From NCBI GenBank assembly GCA_014529385.2, contig CM043968.1, forward strand, positions 124,393,518 through 124,457,517: 64,000 nucleotides of DNA, in the 5' to 3' direction. The notes below the pieces were generated by a model. That model was not told where the DNA came from. It worked only from the letters and a program-made list of their open reading frames with translations, and ran no database searches. Positions 25,088 to 39,300 of the stretch are shown here, piece after piece (the first letter of the stretch is position 1; each line of letters begins with the position of its first letter). The position numbers and the translations under genes were made by a program. Source of the DNA: Adiantum capillus-veneris (taxonomy: Eukaryota > Streptophyta > Polypodiopsida > Polypodiales > Pteridaceae).

Positions 25088-28000
25088 CTCCCCCTCTAGT
25101 GGGTGCATTTGAGGATAGTTTCAAAGACAAGGATATTGTATTCTTCTCAGAGACTCATCAAGCCCCTGGACAGGTGATGCCACATGTGGTGGGATACAGA
25201 TGGGAGACAACTCACAAGACAAATGCGAGATCTGAGCATCGGAGTAGAGGTTCAGGAGGAGTAGCAGTGCTATTCAAAGAGGAACTACAACCATTACTGC
25301 ATATTCTACGAAGAGATGATCATGCTGAATATATGTGGGTGAGACTGAGAGCTGACACAGGTCGATTCCTATATATTGCCATATGTTACTTTCCTCCCAA
25401 TACATCAGTGTATGCTGCATCTAGAGGGCAGTCGCCTTTCTCTATACTAGATGATGACATATGGGAGTTTTCTAGGGACGGTGATATCATTCTCCTAGGG
25501 GACTTCAATGCCCGAACGGGCAACTCGCAGACAGTCTTCTACGACACATCAGATGAGATGCTTAGAGAGCAGGATGTGGGTGAGTTGGGACTTGACAGAT
25601 GCTCAGATGACAGAGAGCATACGGAGTACGGGAGATACCTCATGGAAATGACGACCACACACGGATTCGCCATACTCAACGGTTTACAGCGATTTCCTGG
25701 AGCAGCCGGTTTGACATGCTTTCCACAAAGACATGGGGCCAGTACAGTGGATTATGTTATGACACAACCAAGCTTTGTCCCCTGCATTCAGGATTTCACA
25801 GTGGGAGCCAGACCAGGGGGCATAGCGGTAGATCATGCTCTCTTGACACTGTCCGTAAAATTTCAGTATAGTACAACCCAGACATCAGGAGGCAGGTCAC
25901 ACACCCGCTATACATTTACACCAGAGACTGATTTTGTTTATACAGAGGAGATCTGGGACCGTCTACTGGAAGGCACAGCTGGCACAAACAGTACAGGCCT
26001 CTCAGTGGAGGAGTGCACATTCTACTGACTGAGACACTACATGGGGCTGCATCAGTGGCATACCCACACACTCAGCCGGGCAAGAGACGACATTCTGGGA
26101 GCATGCCCCATAATAGTTGGTATGATGAGGAGTGCAGAGAGATGAGAGCCCAGCTTCATAGGGATCTTCTTTTAGGAGTCATCACTTATAGACAGTCTTG
26201 GATTGCTTTCCGATGCCTTGTGCGACGGAAGAAGCGAGCTTACCTAGCTCAGATTGAGCGAGACTTATATCAGATGTTCTTGAGTAGGGACTCAGGAGAG
26301 GCATGGCGACTCTTCCATGAGCACTCCCCTCCCCCAGTGATTACTTCACTGATGTGTGGGGCCAATATGCGACATCATTATATACGGTTCCTGGACAGGA
26401 ACCCCTTCTAGACCCTACCAAACCTTGCCCAGTGATGGAGGTTCTCGTAGTGTTTTTCAATCGTGCCATGTGTGAGGGGTTACCTGAGACTTGGAGGTTG
26501 TCTAATATTGTGCCCATCCTCAAGGCTGGTGACCCTACAGAGCCTGGGAACTACCGCACTATTATGGTTGGACACACATAGCCATGGTTGTATGTATCTA
26601 TTCTGGAGCAACACTTGAGTAATTGGGCAGAGGGCGAAGGTGTACGAGCAAAGGGTCGGACCGGCTTCAGGAGGGGTCTCTCCACTCTTGATCATATTCA
26701 GACACTCAGGGCCATCATTGAGGAGGGCAGAGCACATGGGAAACGGATCTATTGTAGCTTTGTGGATTTTCGCAAAGCATTTGACATGGTACCAAGAGCT
26801 CGATTGATGCGCAGACTACAGGAGATGGGGGTGCCCATAGAGGTGATTTGGGGGAGTATGGCTTTGTACATATCGGTGATGGGACATGTACGCACCCCGG
26901 AAGGGGTGTCTGATTTAGTTCACTCTACTATTGGAGTGAAACAGGGCTGCCCATTGTCTCCTACTCTATTTGGTATGTATGTTGATGAGGTGTCTGATTA
27001 CATTGACAGAGAGGGTGACAGGGGTGCCCAGCTGGCAGGGACGTGGATCCCATTGTTGCTATATGCTGATGATATTGTGTTGATATCTGACTCACCAGAA
27101 GGTATGCAACGACATTTGGATGCACTACACAGTTTTGCAGAGGATAGTGAATTGTGTGTAAACATAGGTAAAACCAAGGTTATGGTGTTTAACACCACAC
27201 CGCAATGGGTCAGGAGATTAGTACCTACTTTCAAATATGGTCAGGAGATTGTGGAGTATACAGATGCATACACTTACCTGGGGGTAGTCTTTACTGGGCC
27301 GAGATTTTCTTTGAGAAGAGCAGCAGAGACTAGACTAACTAGAGCTGGTGCGGCTGTGGGAGGAATGGAGAGGATGTGTTCGCAGGTTCAGTTCCAGGAA
27401 CCTAGGACAAAGTTATGGCTCTTTGATACTTTGGTTGCCTCTACTATGTTATATGGGGTGCAAGTTTGGGGACCTTCTGTAGGCCAGGATGGTTGGAGGC
27501 GTATGGAGAAGCCCCTGATATCTATGATCTCTCGACTGATTAGAGCCAAGGCTTCCGTACCCCATGATATCATTCAAGCGGAATTAGCTGCCCCTCCTAT
27601 GGAGATTGAGGCGCTTACCAGATCAGTCTCCTTTGTACACAGTCTGTGGGATACTACCAGAGACAGATATGCCAGGGTGGCTCTAGAGTCCTCCAGACAA
27701 TTAGCTCTTAATGGGGATACATCATGCTGGTATGCACAGATGGCATCATGGTTTCAGACACATGGTTTCACCATGGACAGGTTGCCTCCTTTTCAATACT
27801 CTCTACAAGCACCCTTGAGGTCTCTGACGCGGGTAGAGATTAATAGACTCATTTGTCAAGATCTGATCCCACGATCTGATCCAGCTGGACACGAGGAAGA
27901 CAATGGATAGAGCCGATACAAGCGTTGGGCACAAAGATGGCTTTCTATAGAGAGCATCTTCTCCACCTCACGGGGGATGGGTTTGTGATTCGACCTAGCT

Positions 28001-29113
28001 ATATGGACACGCATCTTTCTCATGGTCTGCGTTGTGCCATTGGCTAGATACGCACGTCCTCACATCAGCTCGAGATTGAGATTGGCAGATTCAGAGGGAC
28101 ACCAGCGCATAGCAGGATATGCCGCTTATGCCATCTAGAGCCAGAGACAGAGGTACATTACATATGTCATTGCACGGTGTACTATGAGATACGAGGCCGT
28201 TTTCATTGTCTATTCAAAGAAGGTTTTGGGCCTCTATCTAGGGTCATGAGTTATGAGGATCAGAGATGTCTTGGGCTATATCTACTTGAGTTACACAGAC
28301 ATAGAGAAACTTTACTGAGGAGAGCTGAAGAGAGACAACCCAAGAGACAGATCACAGATTTCTTTACACTAGATATTGTACACCCAGAAGAACAGACAGA
28401 GGAGCAGCCAACAGTGTAGAGGTCTGCCCGCACTACTGGCATTCTCATAGACCGAGCATTGGAGCTAGGGAGATCTAGACGACCCCAATGGAGAAGAGGA
28501 GCTACACAGTTTCGAAGGAGGCTACAGCAAAGGATTCGAGCCATAATTTTTCGTCGTCCAGAGTGCAGATGAAGATGGATCTCTATGAAGATGGATCTCT
28601 ACTTCCCTCCCATATTGTCTACACATTGTACTGCTTAGTTCACACATTTCACGCCTTTCACCTTTCACACCTATCAGCTTAGTTTAGGATTCCGCAGTAT
28701 TTATATTTTGTTATCCTAGTTTAATTTAATTTGTTAATCTGACTTTGTATTAGATACACCGCATTGTAACTTTCTGGTCTCATAGGTCACTTTGGCCTTT
28801 TGCAAACGTTAATATAACATTTCATTTCATTTCATTTCTCTCTCTTTCTCTCTCTAGAGAGGAGGCACAAGTAAACAAGAAGGAGCTTGAGGCGGGGAAG
28901 AAGGGTAGAAGCCGGGTCTATTAATCTCGAATTCTCTCTCGAAGGAGGCGTTAAATCCAAAGGAGCGACAATTTAGGCTATCGATCTCTCTCTCTCAATC
29001 AGTTCGGGACTCGAAGCTCCCTTGAAGCAACAAAGTAACTGCGACATAATCGAGAAGTGTAGCGGCCAAGCAAGGGTTAACGATCAAGCAAGGGACTTGA
29101 GCAAGTTAAAAAG

Positions 29114-29190
<77 letters not shown>

Positions 29191-32100
29191 CTCGATAAGA
29201 GGAATCACCAGCATACAGAGCTTGAAGGCAAGTCGCTTAGAGGAGGAAGTCAAAGCTTGCGAGCGGCAATGAAGACAGTGCAAAGCAAATAGAGCAGGAA
29301 GCTGCAGAATAATTGATAATAACTGAAACATGAGGATTGAGGCAGTGAGCAGAATTATAGTTTGCAGAATCCAAGGGCAGTTGAAGCAGATAAAGCGACG
29401 GGCAAAATTTTCCTTCATCGTCATCGGTCTGAAGATTAATTAATAGTTTTATTAAACCCCAGTGTCGTTAACAACCCGCCAGTTAATCTATAAAGGGAGC
29501 TTAAACTCCTATTTACCAATTAATCCAAGTGTTGGTGCTGCTAACAGCCCGCCTTGGCTACCGATTACATTGTATTGAACACTTGAATTTATTAAATGAA
29601 GACTATGGTGATTGCCAGAGCCATTTGCATCTGTTGTTCTCGTTCTCTCTCTTTCACACCTCTCACAGCCAAAGGCCCGGTGCCTGCCCGGCTCACGTTT
29701 CGAACACATAACCCTCGACAGCGGTCTGATGCTCCTTGTTAAAGTGGAAGCGGTGATTTCGGATATGTCAAAGGTGCAACCTTTGAAGAGCAGGTGCTGC
29801 TAGAGATGGCGTGGTCCAGATTCCCCATTTTCACTGGGGTCGAAGATGCAGAAACCTGGCTCCAAGACTACGGATTGTTCGTGCCGGAGAGCGGTTTATC
29901 AAGAGAAGAAGGTGCAGTGCAGGTGTTCCCACTCCTGGTTCGCGGAAAAGCGAGGCTATGGTTCGATGGGCCTACGTGAAGAAGAAAAGAGTGATTGTGA
30001 GGCCCTAGAGGCAGCTTTTTGAAGCAGATATGTTGCGTCGACGAAGTGAAGAGAAAGCTCGACAATTTGAAGCAGAGCTTGGAAGCGGATTTTCAAGCAT
30101 TCATATGGGAGTTCGAAGTCCTTTGGGGACGGCTAATCAAGGTAGCTGCTGTAGAGGATGCCGGTTTTTTAAAGTTGAGTAAATTTCATGGACTGCCTGC
30201 ATAAGGAAGTGCAAGACAAGGTCGAAATAGATGGCCCGGTGTCGTATGAAGAAGCGGTAGCTCTAGCGAAAGGGCAGACCAAAACAATCCTGAAGAAGCG
30301 CGAAGCAAGACGGGGTTTGCCAAGTGCGGTGATGTCAAGGCAATGTGATGCAGTGGTAGTTGAGTTGAAAGTGGTGCAAAGGGAATTGCATGTGCGAGAA
30401 GAACCAAGGGTTCTTTGGCTACAGAGAGATAGGATGGTTCCTATGCCGAGAATGCCGGCTAGAGAGGCTCCAGTTGTGGAGGATGTACAGGTGGTTCCAG
30501 ATCGGACAAAAGATGTGCTGCCAAGCTCAAATATAGTTGTAGAAGCTCCATTGAAGTGTGGTAAAGGCCAAAGAGTGCGGTTTGCAAACGAGGTCAAAGT
30601 GGTGAAGCTAGAGGAGATTCCCGAGCTTGAGACAGAGGAAGAGATTGAGTCGAGTGACAGTAGCTCTATGGATACCGACACAAGTTGGGAGACCAAGTCG
30701 TCTCAATCCAGGTATGATGAGTATGATCTCTTGCATGTGAGTGGAGAAACAGTGAATTTGTGCGAGGAGCAAGATGAAGTGCAAGCAGAGATGCCTGAAG
30801 ACAACCAAATGGAGCAGTCCAGGCCTACAGACGATGATATGCAGATGAAGAGGATATGTGGCACCATGCTAATGGCCATGTTGGTGAAAGTGGCGGTGGA
30901 ATGTGCTTTGGTAGTGCAACAGGTGCAGAATCTCGCCAAGAGAGATAGAGAAACCTTGCCTATGGTGGCGGAGCATGATGCAGCGGTAAAAGAGGTGCTT
31001 AAGGAGCAGGTGCTTGAAGAGCACGTGATTGAAGCCAACAAACAAGTCGTGCTAATCGACCTTGAAGGGCCAGTAGACGAAGAAGAGCTCGATGATGCTG
31101 GAATTGAGTGCAAGGCAGGTGAGAAGGTGCGTGTGGAGCCTAAGATAGAGGAGCTTCCAATGCAGCAAGTGCACTCTATGACAGGTGATGCGGATTCCGA
31201 GACGGTGTCCAAGCTTTCCAAGGAGGTTTGTGAATGGTGGTTGAAAGGGATGCTGATAAGTGTGGCTCTGTGCTGTTGAAGAGGTACAGGATCTATTGGA
31301 AGAGGATCTCACTTTACATAGTTGGGAGAGTGGGTCAGGTTTGTCCATGGCTGATGACATTGTTGGCGTGCTTATTGATGCTTTGTTGCACCACGGCGAC
31401 TGCATGTACCTGATGTCAAAACTATCCGAAAAGAGGAGGTACGAAGAGGGACTAATGCGTGCTATATAGCAACCACCCGAACAAGACTGTAAGAGACTTG
31501 CCATGCAAAAAACGGCACTGACAAAAATCGCATAAAAGGACAAAATTGCCTGTGAATTACTACATGTAGTGAAAACGGAGGCCAAAATGAGCCCGAATGG
31601 AAAATTTGAGCAAACTAGGCTCTTCAAATTCCCCCAACGTATTTGTCGACTTGCTGACGCTCACCAAAGCTCAGTGAAATCTGAAAAAGCGAGTGGGTAT
31701 GTGCTGGCGATGATGGAGACTAAGCCCGGGAAGACCCAACCTACTCTAAAACCAATTGTTGGAAATAGGGTTGAAGGGAAACACACAGCTTGGAGAAGCC
31801 AAAGAAGCTCAAGGCACACAACAAAGAGTATGTGTTGCTTGGTGCACAATGACAGATAAGTTAGCTCTCATATAAACAATGCACGGGGATAAAACCTCCT
31901 AGTGAGGGAAAAACTGCCCCGACGGTCCTATGTGTGTTCACGGTTTACACACATCACTACCAGATATGTATGGTAGCAACTTCTGTAATTAAGAATCAGA
32001 TTTCTGTCTACTTGATTTTTACACGTGATGTTTCAGACAATTGTTAGTCAAATTTATCCATGTTAACAGCGAGAGTTTAGTGACGTTTTTCTGATTCATT

Positions 32101-35100
32101 ACCGCCTCAGTTGCCGCCGGAGAGGCCTGAGGATCATGCGATAGATTTGGTGTCAGGTTGTAGCCCACCAAATAGGCCTCCCTACAAGGTTAGTGCGGCT
32201 CAGCAAAAAGAGATTATGGGCCAAGTAGAGGAGCTGTTAGAGAAAGGGCTGATTCAACCTAGTTCTTCACCCTTTTGCTCCCTAGTGCTTCTAGTGCAGA
32301 AGAAGAATGGCTCTTGGCGCATGTGTACTAATTGTCGTGCGTTGAATAAGAATACCATCAAGAAACAGGTTTCCTATCCCAAGGATTGATGATATTCTTG
32401 ACCGATTAGAGGATGCTGTAATTTTTAGCAGGATAGACCTTAAGAGTGGATACCATCAGATTCATATCAGGCTAGAGGATGTGCACAAGACTACATTTAG
32501 GACGACGTTTGGTTTGTATGAGTTCTTAGTGATGCCGTTCGGTCTTACAAATGCTCCTGCTACATTTAACAGAATGATGGATTGGAACTTCCATCCACAT
32601 CAAAAGTTTGTTGGCACATTATTTGATGACATGATAGTCTACTCAAAGAATAAAGAGCAGCATAGGCATCACTTGACCATCGTCTTCGAAGAGCTACGCA
32701 ACCACAGGTTGCTTGTTAATTCTAAGAAAGGTAAGTTCTTCTTGGAAGAGATTCACTTTCTTGGCCACATAGTATAAAAGGATGGTGTCCGAATGGATCT
32801 TGCCAAGGTTGAAGCAATTAGAACATGGCCAGCTTTAAGACTGTGCATGATGTCCGTAGCTTCTTGGGCGTATGCTCCTACTACAGAAGGCTTATCAGGA
32901 ACTTTGTTGAGATTGCTTCAACCCTGCATGCTCTACAAAAGAAAGAGGTCACGTTCAAGTGGACACAAAAAGAGATTTCTTCTTTTATCTCTTAAAGGAA
33001 AAGATCACTTCGGATCTAGTAATTGTTTTACCAGATCTCACGAAGTCATTTATGGTCCAGTGTGATGCGTGTGGCAACAATATTGGGGCAATGCTAATGC
33101 AAGATGATTGGTAGTAGCTTATGAGAGCAGAATCTTGCAAGGGCCAAAAAAGACTATGCAAATCTATGAGAAAGAGCTACTTGCTGTGATTCATGCGCTT
33201 TCTAGCTAGAAGCACTACCTCTTAGGTGCTGATTTTGTTGTCCAGACAGATCATCAGACCTTGCGATACTTCTTGACACAACCAAAGTCATCTGAAAAGC
33301 ATATGCGATGGGCAAACATTCTTTCTATGTTCCACTTTCAAATTCTGCATGTGGAAGGCAAGAAGAATGTTGTGGTTCATGAGTTATCCAAAAAGCCACA
33401 AATTTTAGCTTTGTCAATTCCTTATCATCATGAGCTTTATGACATGAAAAAACAATATGTTACTGATGAAGATTTTGCAAGGATCTTTGAACAGAGTTGC
33501 AAGATGGGCAACGCCATGAGCACTACCTCCTCAAGGATGGCTTTATGATGATGCATGGCAGATTATGTGTCAGTAGGCCATTGGAATATAAAGTTATGGT
33601 AGAAATCCATGTCCCACCATAGTATGCAAGGCATCGTGGTATAGATGTGACAGTGAAAGCAGTCGAGACATTCTTTTATTGGCCTACTTTGAGGAGACAT
33701 GTGGATGCCTTTGTGCGAGCATGTGTGATTTTCCAAAAGGCATTCAAAATGGCCAATCCATGTGCAGTCCCCATATCTATCAAGTATCTATCATACTCAT
33801 TCTCATCCTGTGATAGTCTCGATAAGCCCATCTTTGTCACATCAAGCTTCCTAAGAATCTCCTCTTAAGTATCATAGAATATTGTCTAATGATGGGCAGT
33901 CCTAGCATTAAAATCCCCGAGTATGATAATGTCACCATCCTTGGAAAACTCCCATATGTCATCATCCAAAATAGAGAAGGGGGACTATCCTCTAGGTGGT
34001 GCATATTCTGACGTACTAGGAGGGAAATAACAAATAGCAATGTAGAGATGTCTCTGCCTTCAGTCTCATCCACATGTACCTAGCCTGCTCATCCTTGTGT
34101 GCTATATGTATCAATGGCTGCAACTTCTTCCTAAATAAAATTGCCACTCCCCCTGAGTCCCGTCCTCGATGCAATGATCGGGTCTGATCGGGTCTCTTGT
34201 CTGCAAGCTGTCTCCCATCTATATCCGCTACCTGTTGCATGGACTGCCCAGAAGCTTGATGTGTCTCGGGAGTCATGTGGAGCGTCGCTCCATTATCACG
34301 ACCCTCCCATCTCTATAAAAAGCAGTCTTCCCTTTTTCCCTTGCCGCTCTAAACTCTGGCATTACCACCTTCATATGAGCGAGAGAGAAATATTGTTGAA
34401 CCAACCAACCGGTCAATGAATTAGTGATTTACAATGGGGGAAAGGTGTTGTTTATATGCTATCCTAGGGGCCCTCAAGTACCCCCCTCAGAAAATTGGCA
34501 TGCCCAAGACTTTGAGGAATAAGTAAAATAAATACCTAAAGCCAAAATAAATATTGGGCTCACATTAAGCTATTCACTTGAGATGTTATAACTTTACCAC
34601 ACCCTCTGCAGCTCATAGTCGACATATGTAGGAGGACCGAGTCGATGAAGAAGCTACCATGGACACCCCAGTAGTGACGTCTACTAATGGATACACCTCG
34701 GCGGATATGCTACCACCAACTTTTTACCTTAGAAGAATGCCATCTTGAGCATCCGTTACCTCATAGAAAACTGAATTGTAGACCACACTACGTCCAAGAG
34801 TCCCCATTTGCAAGCTATGACCACATCACGTCCAAAATTTCCTAGACAATAAACTTTGAAACACATCAACAATGGATTGGCGTGCACATCCGTAGTGTTT
34901 TTATACGTCACGTTGGTTCCTTGCCACATGCATGTGCCTTGGAACTCCAACCCACGGGTTAAAACAGCGATAACTTTAACTCCGACATATGGGTTCGAAT
35001 CATTTGTAAAGAGCTCTTTCTGCCCCTCTCTGTCGCTCTCACAAGCCTCTCTCTGGTTGAAGCTAGTTGCAGCATCGGCCGCCCAACTAGAAATTTACCG

Positions 35101-36320
35101 TCGTGGCCACTGTGACCGCCACATTTTCCATGCCAATCTCCTCTGTCAAATCTTTACCATCGCTATCTCTATCTAGCTTGCCTGTGCCTTTGTCCTCTTG
35201 AGAGTTCCTGCTTTTGCCTTTTGCTTTTCGCATTCCCGAGTCAAACAAAGTGTCCTCTCCCATTTATAACAACGGCTCTCCGACCTCGTGGGTACCAGGT
35301 ACCGAGGCAACTAACTAAGCTCTCGCCCTGCCGTCCTCATCAAACTTGCCTTTGCCTCTGTCCTCTAGCGAACTCATGCATTTACCTTTGGCTTCAAATT
35401 CCGGAGCCAAACAAATGGACGGCTTCCTTGAGAACTTAATCCGTGCATAGGGCGCTAACTAGGTACTAGTCGATCTACTCTCCATAGGCATTTGTTGGTG
35501 TTGGTCATTCGAGGGCGAAATTTCATGCAAAAAACATTATCTTTGCCTTTTCTATCTTCGTCAAGCTTTCCTGTGCCTCTATCCTTTTGCGAGCTCTTGC
35601 CCTTGCCTTTAGATTTGCACTCGTGCGACAATCGCCCCATCTTGCTTGTGGACTTCAATGGTGTTGAGGAAGCTAACAAAGTGAAAGATCAATCACTTTC
35701 CATAGCCAAGTTGGATCTCTGTTGGTCAAGGCCACGCGGGAACTTTGCCCAAGAGACTTTAAAAAATTCTCCGATGGACTCTTGCCCCATGCGTTTTAAG
35801 ATGCTCACTGCAACAGCACATCGCCGACAAAGGCGTCTCAGAATGCAATCAGGAACTACCTATCCACCACGCAAAAGCTCTCTCCAAGTCATGCAACGTA
35901 TCCAAAAAGCTAGCATTGGCCAAAACTGCCAGCTCACCTAAGTTTTAGAACGCAACCCCTTTTTGGCCACCTCTCGCTGTCAGCATCTCAAAAAGCTGCG
36001 CATAATTGGGTCTCATCAAGCAACGTACTTGATGTAGCTAGACGAAACAATGACGTCTAAATATGCCTCGATGTAATAGCCCCTAGTTGCCGATACCAAG
36101 ACAACAAGCTTTCGATTTGCCTCCACAACCTATTGCCTCTCAAAACGCCATCAAGGAAAACGCCGATGGAGCCCGAAAACGTTGCCGATCAAAACACTGC
36201 AAAAACGTCCCTCCTCCCTTCCATTCCTCTTCTCTGTGCAACAATCTCCACCCAAGATCAACGAGCCTTGTACTCTCTTACCATGTGAAAGTTGACGATG
36301 CAGAAGCGTAGGGGAGAATA

Positions 36321-36392
<72 letters not shown>

Positions 36393-39300
36393 AATGAAAT
36401 GAAATGTTATATTAACGTCTTCAAGAGGCCAAGGTCACCTATGAGACCAAAAGTTACAATTGGTGGTACAATGTTTGAGTACAAAAAGTGCAAAGAGCTG
36501 AAAGACTGAAACTGAAACGAAATAGGTGGGGAGGGGTGATGGGCTGAGGGCTGATATAATGGGTTAGCTGATACAAAGCTGAAACAAAGATGGATCAAAT
36601 GAGATACAAATCATCATATGAGATCCCTCATCAGTCTCGCTGCCGAATCTCATCAATATCCTCCATGGTCAATACTCTGACTAGTCGTCTCGCATGTCGA
36701 GCTAGGATGGTCTGGATCCTCTACTGCCACCTCCGTCGATGATGTGAGGCCCCCCATGGTCGTGGACGCCTGGATCTACCTAGCTCAATGGCTCGATCGA
36801 TCCGCGTACCTTTGGTGTGGGTGGGATCTCAGATCTGCTGTGAAGAATACTCCTCTCGCTGTCCCCTAACTGGTGTAAAGAAATCTGTGATCTGTCTCTG
36901 GGACTGGCTCTCCCGGAAGTCCTCAGCAAGCTCTCTCTATTTCTGCGCAGCTCTAGTAGAAACAATCCAAGACATCTCTGATCTTCGTATCTCATGACTC
37001 TAGAAAATGGTCCAAAGCCCTCTTTGAACAGACAATGGAAGCGGCCTCGTATCTCATAGTATACCGGGCAGTGACATGTGTAGTGCAGCTATGTCTTTGG
37101 CTCTAGGCAACATAAATAACATATCCTAGCCTCTATTGGTACCCCTTGAAATCGGCCAGTCTTAAGTTGAAGTGAGGATGTGCGTATCTACCCAATAGCA
37201 CATCGTATCCCATGAGATAAGTGTGTATCCATGTATGCAAGCCTGGTCACAAACCCGTCCTCAGAAGATGCTCCCTATAGAAAGCCATCTTCGTACCCAA
37301 TTCTTGTGCCGGTTGTATCCATGTGCTCCTGGTATCCAGCTCAATCAGATCCTGACATATGAGTCTGGTGATCTCTGTCTGTGTAAGAGATAGGGAGGGT
37401 GCATCCAAGGAGTACTTGAACGGAGGCAATCTATCCATGCTGGAACCATGTGACTGAAACCATGATGTCATCTACGCATACCAACATGTTGTGTCACCCT
37501 GCAGTGCTAGCTGTCGAGATGACTCCAAGGCTAGCGGAGCGTATCTTTTTGGGGAGGTCCCATACACTATGTATAAAGGATATTGATCTAGTCAATGCCT
37601 TGACCACGAGGGGTGGGGCGGCTAGCTCAGCTCGGATAATCTCATGCGGCACTGAGGCTTTAGCCCTCATCCGAGAGATCATAGAGACCAGAGGCCTCCA
37701 TCCGTGCTACCAAATCTGCCATGGTGGTCTATTGAGGGTCCCCATATCTGAGCTCCATAAAGCATAGCTGAAGCCACTAGAGTGTCAATAAGCCAGAGCT
37801 TTGTTCGCGGTTCCTAAAACTGAATTTGCGAACACATCCTCTCCAATTCTCCAAAGGCGGCATAAGCTCTCGTTAGTCTGCCCTCCTCAAAGAAAACACC
37901 GGTCCATTGAAGACTACCCCAAGATAAGTGTATGCATCTGTGTACTCCACTGTCTCCTGGCCTACATAAATGTGGGTGCTGACCTCCTGGCCCACTCTGA
38001 TGTGGCGTTGAACACCATAACCTTGGTTTTCCCAAGGTTGACAGACAATCAACTATCATGAGCAAATGTGTGCAAAGCATCCAAATGGTGCTCCATCCCC
38101 TCTAGAGAGTCAGAAATCAACACTATATCATCAACGTATGATGGCATTGGAATCCATGTCCCTGCTAGCTGAGCACCCCTGTCTCCCTCTCCTTCTACAT
38201 AGTCTGAAAACTCATCCACATACATCCCAAAAAGAGTCGGAGATAGGGGGCATACCTGCTTCACCCCAATAGTGGAGTTGACTATGTCAGACATACCCTC
38301 AGTAGTGCATACCCGCCCTACTACTCTCTTGTATAAAGCCAAGATCCCCAAATCATCTCTGTGGACACACCAATGTCCTGTAGTCGGCGTATAAGTCTGG
38401 CTCTCGGCATTGTGTCAAAAGCTTTGCGGAAATCCACAAAGCTACAGTAGATCCTCCTGCCATGGTGTCTACCCTCCTCAATCATAGCTCTGAGTGTCAG
38501 AATTTGGTCGAGAGTGGAGAAGCCTCTCCTGAATCCCACCTGCCCTGATGCTCATATACCCTTTCTCTCTGCCCACTTACTCAACTCCCTCTCATGCATA
38601 CAGCCTAGCCAATGTGTGACCAACCATGATGGTGCAATAATCTCTGGGAATCATGGGATCTCCTGATTTGAAAATAGCTACAATTGTGGACATACTCCAA
38701 GTCTCAGGAAAACCCCCATACATCGCTCGATTAAACATCATAGCAAGAAGCTCTGCAAACATATCTCTGGCATGGATGAAGTGCTCTGCTACCAGGCCAT
38801 CATGTTCAAGTGCTCTCCCTGTCTTCATCCTGTCAATGGCTTTCCTTACCCTCTTAGCTGTAAAGAAAGTACATGTCTACGGTGGGTCCGGCAAAGGTGG
38901 TTGCCCTAATGCTGTGCAGAGAGACTCTGTGGAGGTGATGACTGGTGGTGAATGCTCATAAAATAGTCTCCATGCCTCGCCTGAGTCCTGGCTCATAGAC
39001 AGCTTATACAGATCCCGCTCTAGCTGAGAAATAAAAGCCCTCTTCTTTCGTCGCACTAGCCAGTAAAAGCCAATCCGTCACTGTCTATGTGTGGTAGTAC
39101 CCATGATCACCTCCCTCTGCAATCTGATCCTCGTCTCTCTACACTCCTCATCATACCAACTGTTCTGGGGCATGCTCCCCGATCGTCTCCATGTAGGCTG
39201 ACTGTGGGGATATGCCTCTGATGCTGCATCATGGAGCGTCTCTATCAATATGTAAGTGAGCTCATCTAGTGGCCGTCATGGCTCCAGAGTGCATAGATCC

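Larger units (their letters stand above)
25087..28855 (+). mobile_element. Family A LINE, best-preserved copy (endonuclease and reverse transcriptase)
   Basis: An APE-type endonuclease ([34 protein letters not shown]; about 25099-26028) is followed by a linker and the RT ([57 protein letters not shown], catalytic YADDIVLIS at 27062). A C-terminal CX2C-type segment follows ([18 protein letters not shown], about 28115-28170). The 3' UTR ends in ATTTC repeats (28819-28838). Defects are few: a stop at 26026, a frame change near 26400, a TAG at 26579 and a stop at 27908. It is inactive but fairly young. Host orientation is antisense to PPDK. Confidence 0.95.
29720..33747 (+). mobile_element. Ty3/gypsy retrotransposon, degraded
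   Basis: Order gag (29794-31279), gap, RT (32111-32777), RNase H (about 33060-33420), integrase zinc-binding start (33590-33747). RT signatures are [40 protein letters not shown] and [17 protein letters not shown] in place of the usual VDD/DD core, then [13 protein letters not shown]. RNase H gives [20 protein letters not shown]. The integrase gives [20 protein letters not shown]. Many stops and frame changes occur. It stops abruptly at 33747 against a LINE fragment. Confidence 0.92.

Noticed and set aside
30703-31627. Ser/Thr/Cys-rich minus-strand ORFs of 172 and 191 codons
   Set aside because: They are the antisense shadow of the Glu/Val-rich gypsy gag region, where GAG/GAA codons read as Ser/Leu on the other strand.
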